A stretch of DNA of 64,000 bases, taken from Tabrizicola_A sp965284335. Lineage in GTDB: Bacteria; Pseudomonadota; Alphaproteobacteria; Rhodobacterales; Rhodobacteraceae. The first letter of the stretch is position 1, and each line of letters opens with the position of its first letter. The stretch lies in assembly GCF_965284335.1 (NCBI RefSeq), contig NZ_OZ260076.1, one strand, 5' to 3'. The notes under the pieces are model-generated. The model was not told the DNA's origin and did no database searches. It saw only the letters and a list, made by a program, of their open reading frames with translations. A program made the translations under genes and the position numbers. This document shows, one piece after another, positions 15,674 through 24,128 of this stretch.

Positions 15674-17815
15674 TTAAAGCGGTGAGTGAAATATAGCCTT
15701 GATCGCTCTGTCTGTCGCATAGCCGTCATCCCAAGGACAAAATTCGTTCCGGAATTCGGTCAACTTGCGCTGGCTTTCCGCCGAGTCGTAGGTGCCGTTT
15801 TCAAGACACTGGAGCAGCTCGTTCTGATTGTAAACCATTGATCCCGGAGCGATTTTCGCCAAGTCAAGATACATGCCGCGTTCTTCAATATAGTTATCGA
15901 TATCATAAGCATAGATGACAATCGGGCGGTTCAAGCAGGCATAGTCAAACATGATTGACGAGTAATCCGTGATCAAAAGATCTGCGATCAGAACCACGTC
16001 ATTTGACTTGGGATAGTCCGAGGCATTGATAATCGTGCGAGCGGTGCCGCCTGGAGTGTTGAAATAATGCTCTCGTATGACCAAGGCGTAGTCGGGCCCG
16101 AGTGCTTTTGCGACCCGAACGGGGTCAAATATTTCCGCCTTGTTCAGACCAGAAGTGTTCCTGTCGCGATCGCGGAATGTGGGTGCATACAGCGCTATTT
16201 TCTTTCCCTCTGGCACGCCAATTTTTTTCCTGATGCGGTCCACATCAGCGGCGGAACTGTTGAACAGCATATCGTTACGAGGATAACCAATCTCTAGCAC
16301 CTCATAGGTATAAGGAAATCCTTGGCGCCATATTCTGGATGAATAGGGGTTTGAGGAAATAACAAAATCCCAACGCCGACAACGTTTTGCAAAATCCGTC
16401 CAGTTCATTTCTTTTGGCCGCTTCTTGCGGATATCCAGCCCCATGGTTTTCAGAGGGGTGCCATGTTTTGTTTGGACATGCACTGAGCCGGGTCTTTTTT
16501 CATACTCAGTTGGAAAATTTCCGTTTGTGACGAGATACTTGGCGCGTGCCAACGTGTATGCAAAGCGAAAACCGCCACGATTGACGCGGCGCATTCCTGA
16601 GAACTCGATATCTGTTTTGGCTGATGCGTTCAGGCTCCACACCAGATCGTAACCGCCCATGGCCTGCAATCCCTTGGCTATTGCCATTGGATTGCAATCA
16701 GCCTTCGCACCCCAGTAGGATTCGAGGAGGACCATGTTCTTTTTGAAAGGCAATTTACAGAATGCGCGATAAGCCAACCTAAGACTGCGCGCACGAAGGA
16801 CCTTGGGCTGGAGCGCCTTTGGAAAATTTTTGTCTGCAAAGGCTTTAACGGACTTCATCAAGTTTTTTGCTCCTGTGGCTTTTCGCAAAAGGACGCCAGA
16901 GCCGATGCTTGCCAACGTCAAATACGTGCCTTTTTTTGTTTCGCCGAGCAGCGCGCGCCAATCTGAGAGCAAGCGGTTGGCCTTCCGAAGGTAAGCTCTT
17001 TCACTGCTTGGCGGCAATCTTGCTTCACGAATAATGCCCATCATGAGGTTCGCAGCGTGCCGGTATGCACTTTTACCATAGGCTTTGAAGTGGTCTGGGT
17101 TGCTTTGCAAAAAGTTCAACACTTCTTGATACTGTTCAATGATATCAAAGTGATTGTTGTTTCTAGACCTTAGAATTGAGCCTGTCCGTTGCCGATAGTT
17201 TATGAGGATTTCAGGCGTGGCAAAGTAGGATTCTGCAAGAGCCAAAACTTTGAAGTGCCAATCGATATCTTCGTAAAGTCGGCGCGAAAACGAAAGGCCG
17301 TGAGCCTGTAGAAACTCACGCCGATAGAGCTTGTTCCAGGCTACATTAAAGTTTTCCAATATTGCGTTTCGGGCTTCGACATCATTGCAGTCCCCCACGC
17401 GCAATAGCGCTGTTTTCGCATTCGCGATCTTGCCGCCATTATCCCAGACTCGTGCATGATTGAACACCACCACGTCGATGTCACCGCCATCAACCAAGCG
17501 AGATAGCACCTCGTATGTTTCTGGTTCAAACCAGTCATCACCATCCAAGAACAGAACATACTTTCCGCTCGCGTGGCGGACGCCGATGTTGCGCGCTTCT
17601 CCTAGCCCTTCATTTCTGTCGTTTTCCACCACTTTGAAAATGTGTGGATGTTCGGACACGACGCGCTCAATGCATGCACCCGTCCTGTCGGTGGACGCAT
17701 TATGAACAACGATGACTTCGTAATCGTTCGCCCTTGGGAAAATGCAGCTGCGAAGAGCCTGTTCGATGAAATTTTCGTTGTTCCATGTAACAACGACAAC
17801 TGAAAAAAGAGCCAT
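15674..17815 (-). CDS. Bifunctional GT2 glycosyltransferase / CDP-glycerol glycerophosphotransferase (TagF-like)
   Basis: A 713-residue fusion. Residues 1-230 are a GT2 domain (FSVVVVTWNNENFIEQAL, VIVVHNASTDRTG, YVLFLDGDDWFEPETYEV). After a linker, residues about 360-710 are a CDP-glycerol:polyglycerophosphate transferase domain: VHVQTKHGTPLKTMGLD, VLEIGYPRNDMLFN, IALYAPTFRDRD, and the strongly conserved LLITDYSSIMFDYACLNRPI. It would add alternating sugar and glycerol-phosphate units, using CDP-glycerol from the nearby TagD. The lower GC content suggests foreign origin. Comparable fused polymerases build teichoic-acid-like capsules in some Pasteurellaceae and Neisseria. Confidence 0.88.
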   Translation of the reverse strand: MALFSVVVVTWNNENFIEQALRSCIFPRANDYEVIVVHNASTDRTGACIERVVSEHPHIFKVVENDRNEGLGEARNIGVRHASGKYVLFLDGDDWFEPETYEVLSRLVDGGDIDVVVFNHARVWDNGGKIANAKTALLRVGDCNDVEARNAILENFNVAWNKLYRREFLQAHGLSFSRRLYEDIDWHFKVLALAESYFATPEILINYRQRTGSILRSRNNNHFDIIEQYQEVLNFLQSNPDHFKAYGKSAYRHAANLMMGIIREARLPPSSERAYLRKANRLLSDWRALLGETKKGTYLTLASIGSGVLLRKATGAKNLMKSVKAFADKNFPKALQPKVLRARSLRLAYRAFCKLPFKKNMVLLESYWGAKADCNPMAIAKGLQAMGGYDLVWSLNASAKTDIEFSGMRRVNRGGFRFAYTLARAKYLVTNGNFPTEYEKRPGSVHVQTKHGTPLKTMGLDIRKKRPKEMNWTDFAKRCRRWDFVISSNPYSSRIWRQGFPYTYEVLEIGYPRNDMLFNSSAADVDRIRKKIGVPEGKKIALYAPTFRDRDRNTSGLNKAEIFDPVRVAKALGPDYALVIREHYFNTPGGTARTIINASDYPKSNDVVLIADLLITDYSSIMFDYACLNRPIVIYAYDIDNYIEERGMYLDLAKIAPGSMVYNQNELLQCLENGTYDSAESQRKLTEFRNEFCPWDDGYATDRAIKAIFHSPL

Positions 17816-17879
17816 AAGAGCTTGCCTTGAGTGCGTTTGCTTCGGCTTGAATGCTTAATCGTGCCGGTTTTATGAGAGT

Positions 17880-18130
17880 TCACCGCCAAAAGTAAGGGCC
17901 AATCTTGTCTCCTCTGTCTGCTATCAGCGCCCATGGAGTCCGGTCTGCTCCGGTGAAGGCTCGATCATGTGCTCGTGTTGGGCAGCCATGGTTCGAAGGC
18001 CAAGGGTCATTTCCAACTGAAGGCTGCGAGCAGCAGGAGGTTGCCTCCAACCTTTGCAGATTTAAACGGGCCTTGGCTTGGATCATACGCGTGGAACTGA
18101 CATAGTGGTGGACAATGTCGACCCTGATCG
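17880..18130. other. Non-coding or decayed stretch between the TagF fusion and the 41-bp repeat
   Basis: Within the 427-bp space 17816-18242 I find no intact gene. On the minus strand an open frame (18164 to 17880) ends in PWALIADRGDKIGPYFW, loosely like the IADRGYD block of IS5-type transposases, but nothing else in it supports a transposase. It may be a mobile-element relic at the island boundary. Confidence 0.3.
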
Positions 18131-18171
18131 CCAAGCCCACGATTTTCGCGCGATCATCTGACACCGCGCCC
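18131..18171. repeat. 41-bp direct repeat, right copy (orphan 3' end of the nitrilase gene)
   Basis: Matches 5822-5862 with one mismatch. Here the sequence is not attached to a nitrilase gene: the bases before it (up to 18130) are unrelated, so it is a displaced or duplicated tail. It sits 71 bp beyond the galE stop (galE is read leftward). Confidence 0.85.
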
Positions 18172-18242
18172 GCGCGCCTTCCTCCTGCGCGTGCCGCGTC
18201 GCGTCGGGGCCCTCACGACGAGCGGCGCAGCCGACGAGGAGT

Positions 18243-19226
18243 TTACTTCACAAACCCCGGTTTTTGCCCCCAAGCATGGGCATGGCGGATCATATCTGTC
18301 AGGTCGCGATATTTCGGCTTCCAGCCCAAAACCTCAATCGCACGCGATGAGCCTGACACCAAGGCCGCCGCATCGCCGGCGCGGCGGGGGCCTTCGATCA
18401 CCGGCACGGCACGGTTGGTCACGGCGGTTGAGGCGGCAATCACCTCGCGCACCGAAAAGCCGCGCCCCGAGCCAAGGTTGAATTCGGCATTGCCCCTCCC
18501 GTCGAGAAGCCAGTTCAGCCCCAGCACATGGGCATCGACCAGATCGGAGACATGCACATAATCGCGCAGGCAGGTGCCATCTGGCGTTGGGTAATCGGTG
18601 CCATAAACGGTCAGTGCCGGGCGGCGGCCCTCGATGGCGTCCAGCATCAGGGGGATAAGATGGGTTTCGGGCCGGTGCTGTTCGCCCAAATCGCCCTCGG
18701 GGTCGGCGCCTGCCACGTTGAAATAGCGAAAGATCACCCGGTTCAACCCATGAGAGGCGCTAAAATTGTTCAAGATATCCTCAATCGCGCGCTTTGAGGC
18801 GCCATAGGAATTGATCGGGCGCTGCACGGTGGTTTCGTCCAACAGCACACCATCCTGATCACCATAGGTCGCGCAGGTCGAGGAAAACACCACATTGAGA
18901 CAGCCCGCATCCAGTGCCGCTTCGATCAGGTTCAGCGCCGATCCGATATTGACGCGCCAATAGCGGCCCGGATCGCTCATGCTGTCGCCCACCAAGGACA
19001 GGGCCGCAAAATGCATCACCGCCACGGGCCGATAGCGGGCAAAGGCCGCGTCCAGATCGGCACGGTTCATCAGATCGCCTTGCACGAAGGGGCCGAATTT
19101 CACAGCCTCGGCCCAGCCTGTCGAAAGATTGTCAAAGGCCACGGGCTGAAAACCCGCCCGCGCCAAAGCCTTGCAGGCATGCGAGCCGATATAACCCGCG
19201 CCCCCGGTGACCAATACAGTTTGCAT
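18243..19226 (-). CDS. galE: UDP-glucose 4-epimerase
   Basis: NAD-dependent interconversion of UDP-glucose and UDP-galactose. The 327-residue protein begins MQTVLVTGGAGYIGSHACKA (Rossmann GxxGxxG), with the catalytic YxxxK as SYGASKRAIED and VVFSSTCATYGD before it. YVHVSDLVDAH and a short-chain dehydrogenase C-terminal substrate domain follow. The start at 19226 is where the family begins; an ATG nine codons upstream is unlikely. It probably supplies UDP-galactose for the adjacent surface polymer. It ends near the right boundary of the polysaccharide island and may belong to the resident chromosome. Confidence 0.94.
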   Translation of the reverse strand: MQTVLVTGGAGYIGSHACKALARAGFQPVAFDNLSTGWAEAVKFGPFVQGDLMNRADLDAAFARYRPVAVMHFAALSLVGDSMSDPGRYWRVNIGSALNLIEAALDAGCLNVVFSSTCATYGDQDGVLLDETTVQRPINSYGASKRAIEDILNNFSASHGLNRVIFRYFNVAGADPEGDLGEQHRPETHLIPLMLDAIEGRRPALTVYGTDYPTPDGTCLRDYVHVSDLVDAHVLGLNWLLDGRGNAEFNLGSGRGFSVREVIAASTAVTNRAVPVIEGPRRAGDAAALVSGSSRAIEVLGWKPKYRDLTDMIRHAHAWGQKPGFVK

Positions 19227-19298
19227 AAATGGCTTGTCCCAAATCAATGACACCGTTCTTGGCCCAAAGCAGGGGGGCAGGGCAAGACCGAAGGGGGC

Positions 19299-20771
19299 CT
19301 AAAAGATAAAGTCAGCATCCCCAAGCGACAGGCTGCCACCACCGGCGCGGGTGATGGTCAGGGTTTCACTGCCGTAACTGACCAGCGCCCCGGTCGCGGT
19401 GGGGGTGATTTGCAGCGCCTGCGCAGTATAGATGCGCCCCCAATCCGACACGTCTAGACGGTCAATCCCGGCCTGAAAATCGCCAATCCTGTCGGGGCTG
19501 TCATCGCGGCCAAAGACAAAGACATCGGCCCCCGCCCCACCGATCAGCAGATCATTTCCGCCCCCGTCATGCAGCATGTCATCGCCCGCCCCGCCTTGCA
19601 GCGTATCGGCCAAGGCGCTGCCGATGATCCGGTCATTCAGCGCGCTGCCGGTGGTGGTGCCGCCCGTGGCCATGATCAGCCCGCCCAGATCGGCCAGCGA
19701 CAGGGCCAGATGGTGAATGCGGTCGCCGCGGGCATCGCTTAGCAGGATCTGCGCCGCGCTGGACAGGACCGTCACCTCAACCCCCGTGACATTGGCAATC
19801 CCCGCCCCGGTTTCCAAAGGCTGCGACACCAGATGCGACAGCCGCCCATCGGGCAAAAGTTCCACCACCGAAACCCCGGAATCGGTGCCGGCGGCCACCA
19901 CAAAGACCCGGCCCGCATGGGTGAACATGTCCAAGGCGGCCAGATGGTCAAAACGGGTGTTGCGATCGTCAATCATGTGGTCATGCAGGAACATCACGCC
20001 CATTTCGTTGATCCGCAGCACGCTGAGCGAGGACGAGATCGTGCCCGCCACCACCACATATTGCACGCCCCCGATGGCCGCCGTCTGCATCGCCGAAGGC
20101 CCGCCCACCGGCAGCCCATCGGCCGCGCCAAAGGCATCGACAAAGCTGGGTTGGCCATTGGGGCCGATTTCAAACAGGCTTAGCCCGTTTTCCAAGGCCG
20201 AGGCGGTCAACAGAAAATCACGGCCCGCAACTTTGATGCTGGCCAAGGCGCTGACATCGCCAAGATAGGATTTCGGCCCATCGGCAAGGCTGTGCAGCAG
20301 CGCAATCGCCCCCGCCTCGGTGATGGAAAACAGCCGCAAGCCCGGCTCATTGCGCTGGGCGATCACGGCAATATCGGTGGCCCCGCGCTCCAGAATATCC
20401 ATGGCGGTGACGCCGAACAAAAACCCCTGATCGGTCTGGGTGCCATTGGTCAGCCCCGGCGCGCCCGTGGCGTTCAAGGTTGCATGGCGCAGCAGCCCGT
20501 CATGGCTGGAAAACACATAGGCGCGGTCAAGCGTGGCATTGCTTTGCACCACAATGTCCGAGCCTGCCCGGCGGCCGATCACAGGATCGGCGGGGTTGGG
20601 CGCAGGGGCGGGCAGCCCTTCGGCCAAGGTCAGCGAGGCCAGTCGATTGTCACTGCGCGCGGCATATAACAGCCGCAGATAACCGCCGCTTTCCACCACG
20701 GCCAGCCCATCGGCGATATGATCGAACCAAGGGCTAAAGCTGGTATAGGTCGTGACCAATTGTATCTGCAC
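19299..20771 (-). CDS. Secreted RTX protein with beta-propeller-like N-terminal region
   Basis: A 490-residue product. Residues 1-365 consist of about 45-residue repeats with the pattern DIAVIAQRNEPGLRLFSI or VVVAGTISSSLSVLRINEMG, like blades of a propeller. Residues 380-430 are calcium-binding RTX nonapeptides (LQGGAGDDMLHDGGGNDLL then IGGAGADVFVFG), followed by a C-terminal beta segment typical of type I secretion signals. No N-terminal signal peptide is seen. The start is a GTG at 20771 with AAAGGAGG six bases upstream; longer frames are out. It is divergent from the second RTX gene at 20995, suggesting shared regulation. No secretion genes lie nearby. Confidence 0.85.
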   Translation of the reverse strand: MQIQLVTTYTSFSPWFDHIADGLAVVESGGYLRLLYAARSDNRLASLTLAEGLPAPAPNPADPVIGRRAGSDIVVQSNATLDRAYVFSSHDGLLRHATLNATGAPGLTNGTQTDQGFLFGVTAMDILERGATDIAVIAQRNEPGLRLFSITEAGAIALLHSLADGPKSYLGDVSALASIKVAGRDFLLTASALENGLSLFEIGPNGQPSFVDAFGAADGLPVGGPSAMQTAAIGGVQYVVVAGTISSSLSVLRINEMGVMFLHDHMIDDRNTRFDHLAALDMFTHAGRVFVVAAGTDSGVSVVELLPDGRLSHLVSQPLETGAGIANVTGVEVTVLSSAAQILLSDARGDRIHHLALSLADLGGLIMATGGTTTGSALNDRIIGSALADTLQGGAGDDMLHDGGGNDLLIGGAGADVFVFGRDDSPDRIGDFQAGIDRLDVSDWGRIYTAQALQITPTATGALVSYGSETLTITRAGGGSLSLGDADFIF

Positions 20772-20994
20772 CCGCCCCTCCTTTCGGCCGCAATCCGCGC
20801 CTGTTCTGGCGGCGCAGAGCTGATGCAGCGCAGTGTCAGGCCGGGGCGCGCAGCGGCGGTGGCGGCTTTGGGGCAGGCAGGCGGCCTTTGCGAAAACTTC
20901 AAACGAAATGCTGTGGATTGCGCGGGTGTGGCGGGGGCCGGATTTAACCGATCCTTCACGCCTGCCGGGCGATCTTGAGCGCCGGGGACGTGGT

Positions 20995-23900
20995 GTGGAT
21001 CGGGCAATGACAGGGGTAGGCGGGAACGGCACGCCCGTGTCCGGGCTTGGTGGTCCGGCGGGTTTTGGCGAGATCATGCTGTCGCGGGCAGATGATGCCA
21101 GCTTGCAGCTGGATGTCAGCGCCGTGTTTGGCGATGGCTTTCAACTGGGGCCAACGCATTACGCCGCCAATCAGCTGTTTGTCAGCACCAACGGCCTTGT
21201 CAGCTTTGGCGCGGCGATCAATGGCGTGCAATCCAGCCTGTCCACCATCACACGCCCCTTTATCGCGGCCTTTCACGCCGATGTGGACACAAGGCTGGAC
21301 GGTGAGGGCCCCGAAAGCGGGCCGGTTTGGGTGGATATCAACCCCGTGGCCGATGTGGTGACGATCACTTGGGCAGATGTGGGCTTTTACCGCCGCAATG
21401 CCAGCGCGACCAATAGCTTTCAGCTGCAGCTTTACGACCGGAGCGAGGATGGGATCGACATCGTGCTGCGCTATGGCAGCATTGGATGGACCACCGGCGA
21501 TCTCGAGGGGGGGTGGCAGGGCTTGGGCGGCAATCCGGCGCTGATCGGCTGGCGAATGCGCGATGCAGGCGCGGTCACCGGGCATTGGGCCTCGGGGCAG
21601 GAGGGGCGGCTTTTGGCGCTGCCCGATCAGATCGGCAATACCGGCGTCGCGGGTCTGTGGGTCTATCGCTATGTGCCGCCGCGCGTGGTCAATGGCACGG
21701 CGGGGGGCGATACGCTGGTCGGTGCCGCGGGCGAAGACCTGATCTATGGGGGCGCAGGCGCTGATCTGTTCATCGGCTCTGCCGGGGCGGATGGGCTTTT
21801 TGGGGGCAGCGGGTTTGACACGGTCAGCTATGCCAGTTCGCCCGGACCGGTCACGGTGAACCTTGCCACAGCTTCGGCCAATCGGGGGGGCGATGCGGCG
21901 GGTGACACTTTGCAGTCGATCGAAGGCGTGATCGGCTCGGCCTTTGGCGATGTCATCACGGGCGATGGCGCGGCAAACCTGCTGCGCGGTGAGGCGGGGG
22001 CAGACACGCTGAGCGGTGGGGCAGGCAATGACACGCTTTATGGTGGGGCGGGCGATGATCTCTTTCGCGCAGGACCGGGGGCCGATCTTTACGTCGGCGG
22101 CAGCGGGGTGGATGTGGTGGATTATTCCAGCGCCACCACTGGGCTGCGCATTGATCTGGCGGTGCCGCAAAGTTCAACCGGGATCGCCGCAGGCGATTTG
22201 CTGCGTGAGATTGAGGTCATCATCGCCACAGCCCAGAACGACACTTTGGCAGGCGATGGGGGTGCCAATGTTCTTTACGGCGGCGCGGGGAATGACCAGA
22301 TCCTTGGGCGCGGCGGGGCAGATCGGCTTTATGGCGGGCTTGGCAATGATGTGCTGATCGGGGGCGCAGGCGCTGATATTCTGTCGGGGGGCGCGGGGCG
22401 CGATTTGGCATCCTATGCGGGGGCCACCACTGCGCTGCGGGTGGATTTGGCTTTGCCCGCCACCAATCTGGGCAGCGATGCGCTGGGGGATCGGTTCGAC
22501 GGCATCGAGGATCTTGAAGGGGCCGCCCTGAATGACACACTTTTGGGCGATGCGCTGGGCAATCGGCTGTTTGGCGGGGCCGGGGCCGATCAGCTTTGGG
22601 GCCGCGACGGGGCAGACAGCCTTTATGGCGGCTTGGGCGATGATCTGTTGATCGGCGGGCTTGGGGCCGATCTTTTGCATGGCGGGGCGGGGCGCGACCG
22701 GGTGAGCTATGCCGCGGCCAGCGCAGCCGTCGGTGCCGATCTGACGCGCCCCGATCTCAACAGCGGCGAGGCGCTGGGTGATCGCTATGTTGAGGTGGAG
22801 GATCTGATCGGCTCGGCCCATGCCGATAGGCTGGGCGGCACTGCGGCGGCCAATCGCCTTTATGGTGGCGCGGGCAATGACAGGCTGCAAGGCTATGGTG
22901 GGGCCGACTTTCTTTATGGCGGCACAGGGTTTGATCTGGCCAGCTACGCCGCTGCATCACGGGGTGTGCTGGTCAGCCTTGCGCGGCCCGCCTTGAACAC
23001 GGGCGACGCCGCAGGTGACCGGTTTTTCAGTGTCGAGGGTTTGCGCGGGTCTTCCCATGCCGATGATCTGCGCGGCAATCGGGCGGCAAATCTGCTGGAG
23101 GGCGGGGCGGGCAATGACACCCTGCGCGGCGCGGGCGGCAATGACACGTTGCAAGGTGGTGCCGGGGCCGATCTTTTGTCGGGCGGGCGCGGAATTGATC
23201 TGGCCAGCTATGCCGATGCCCGCGCCGGGGTGACGGCCTCTTTGGCCGCGCCATTGTCCAACCGTGGCGATGCAAAGGGGGATCGTTATGTCAGCATCGA
23301 AGGGCTGATCGGATCGAACCACAGCGACAGGCTGTCGGGCAGCACGGGGGTAGATCGGCTTTATGGCCTGACAGGCCGGGATCATCTCTTTGGCGGCGCG
23401 GGCAACGATCAGCTTTATGGCGAGGCAGGCGATGATCTGCTGCACGGCGATGGTGGCGCGGATCTTTTGGATGGCGGCTTGGGGTTTGACATGGCCGGTT
23501 ATGGCAGCAGCCGGGCCGGGCTTAGGGTGGATCTGGCCCGGCCCGCGCTGAACACCGGCGATGCGCGGGGGGATCGTTATGTCAGCATCGAGGGGCTGCG
23601 CGGCTCGGATTTTGCCGACCGATTGTTCGGAGATGGCCGGGCCAATCGGCTTGAGGGCGGCGCAGGGCGGGATCGGCTGTTTGGCCGCGATGGCGCTGAC
23701 ACGCTGGACGGCGGGGCGGGGCAAGATTGGCTGACCGGCGGGGCGGGGGCCGACAGTTTCGTGCTGCGCAGCCGTGCCGATGCGGGCGATCTGGTGATGG
23801 ATTACAACCCCGATGAGGGCGATGCGCTGGTCATCGCGCTTGCCGGGCTGTCGCGCGCCGTTCTGGCGGTGCGGGTGCAGACAGTGGCCGGAGCGGGTGC

Positions 23901-24027
23901 TGCAACCACGCCCGAGGCGCTGATCGTCCACCGCCCCAGTGGGCAGGTCTTGTTCACCTTGGTCGATGCTGGACGGTTGGAGGACATCTTTTTGCGCATC
24001 GGATCGGTCAGCTATGACCTTGTGTAA
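20995..24027 (+). CDS. Large secreted RTX repeat protein with NIDO-like N-terminal domain
   Basis: About 1010 residues. Residues 20-220 resemble a nidogen-type (NIDO) adhesive domain: NQLFVSTNGLVSFGAAIN, IAAFHADVDTR, VVTITWADVGFY, and FQLQLYDRSEDGIDIVLRYG. From about 230 to 940 there are some eight modules of roughly 90 residues. Each joins RTX nonapeptides (GGAGNDxLxG) to a block of the form SYAxAxxGVxVDLARP, NTGDAxGDRYVSIEGL, GSxxADRL. A non-repeat C-terminus follows, probably the type I secretion signal. The GTG at 20995 has GGGGAC upstream; ATG 21007 is the alternative. Likely calcium-dependent matrix or adhesion protein; binding partner unknown. Confidence 0.85.
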   Translation: MDRAMTGVGGNGTPVSGLGGPAGFGEIMLSRADDASLQLDVSAVFGDGFQLGPTHYAANQLFVSTNGLVSFGAAINGVQSSLSTITRPFIAAFHADVDTRLDGEGPESGPVWVDINPVADVVTITWADVGFYRRNASATNSFQLQLYDRSEDGIDIVLRYGSIGWTTGDLEGGWQGLGGNPALIGWRMRDAGAVTGHWASGQEGRLLALPDQIGNTGVAGLWVYRYVPPRVVNGTAGGDTLVGAAGEDLIYGGAGADLFIGSAGADGLFGGSGFDTVSYASSPGPVTVNLATASANRGGDAAGDTLQSIEGVIGSAFGDVITGDGAANLLRGEAGADTLSGGAGNDTLYGGAGDDLFRAGPGADLYVGGSGVDVVDYSSATTGLRIDLAVPQSSTGIAAGDLLREIEVIIATAQNDTLAGDGGANVLYGGAGNDQILGRGGADRLYGGLGNDVLIGGAGADILSGGAGRDLASYAGATTALRVDLALPATNLGSDALGDRFDGIEDLEGAALNDTLLGDALGNRLFGGAGADQLWGRDGADSLYGGLGDDLLIGGLGADLLHGGAGRDRVSYAAASAAVGADLTRPDLNSGEALGDRYVEVEDLIGSAHADRLGGTAAANRLYGGAGNDRLQGYGGADFLYGGTGFDLASYAAASRGVLVSLARPALNTGDAAGDRFFSVEGLRGSSHADDLRGNRAANLLEGGAGNDTLRGAGGNDTLQGGAGADLLSGGRGIDLASYADARAGVTASLAAPLSNRGDAKGDRYVSIEGLIGSNHSDRLSGSTGVDRLYGLTGRDHLFGGAGNDQLYGEAGDDLLHGDGGADLLDGGLGFDMAGYGSSRAGLRVDLARPALNTGDARGDRYVSIEGLRGSDFADRLFGDGRANRLEGGAGRDRLFGRDGADTLDGGAGQDWLTGGAGADSFVLRSRADAGDLVMDYNPDEGDALVIALAGLSRAVLAVRVQTVAGAGAATTPEALIVHRPSGQVLFTLVDAGRLEDIFLRIGSVSYDLV

Positions 24028-24128
24028 GCCGGGGCTGGAAAAGCGGCATTTTCCTCAAATTTGCCACATTGGCTGAATAAGCCTTTGATATTGTGGCAGG
24101 CATGGCCTGCATTGCGGTGGCAGAACGA

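Noticed and set aside
20956..23931. Long minus-strand frames opposite the RTX repeat gene (404, 238 and 324 codons)
   Set aside because: Repetitive GC-rich coding DNA leaves its complement open. The translations are isoleucine/proline/alanine runs without any domain.
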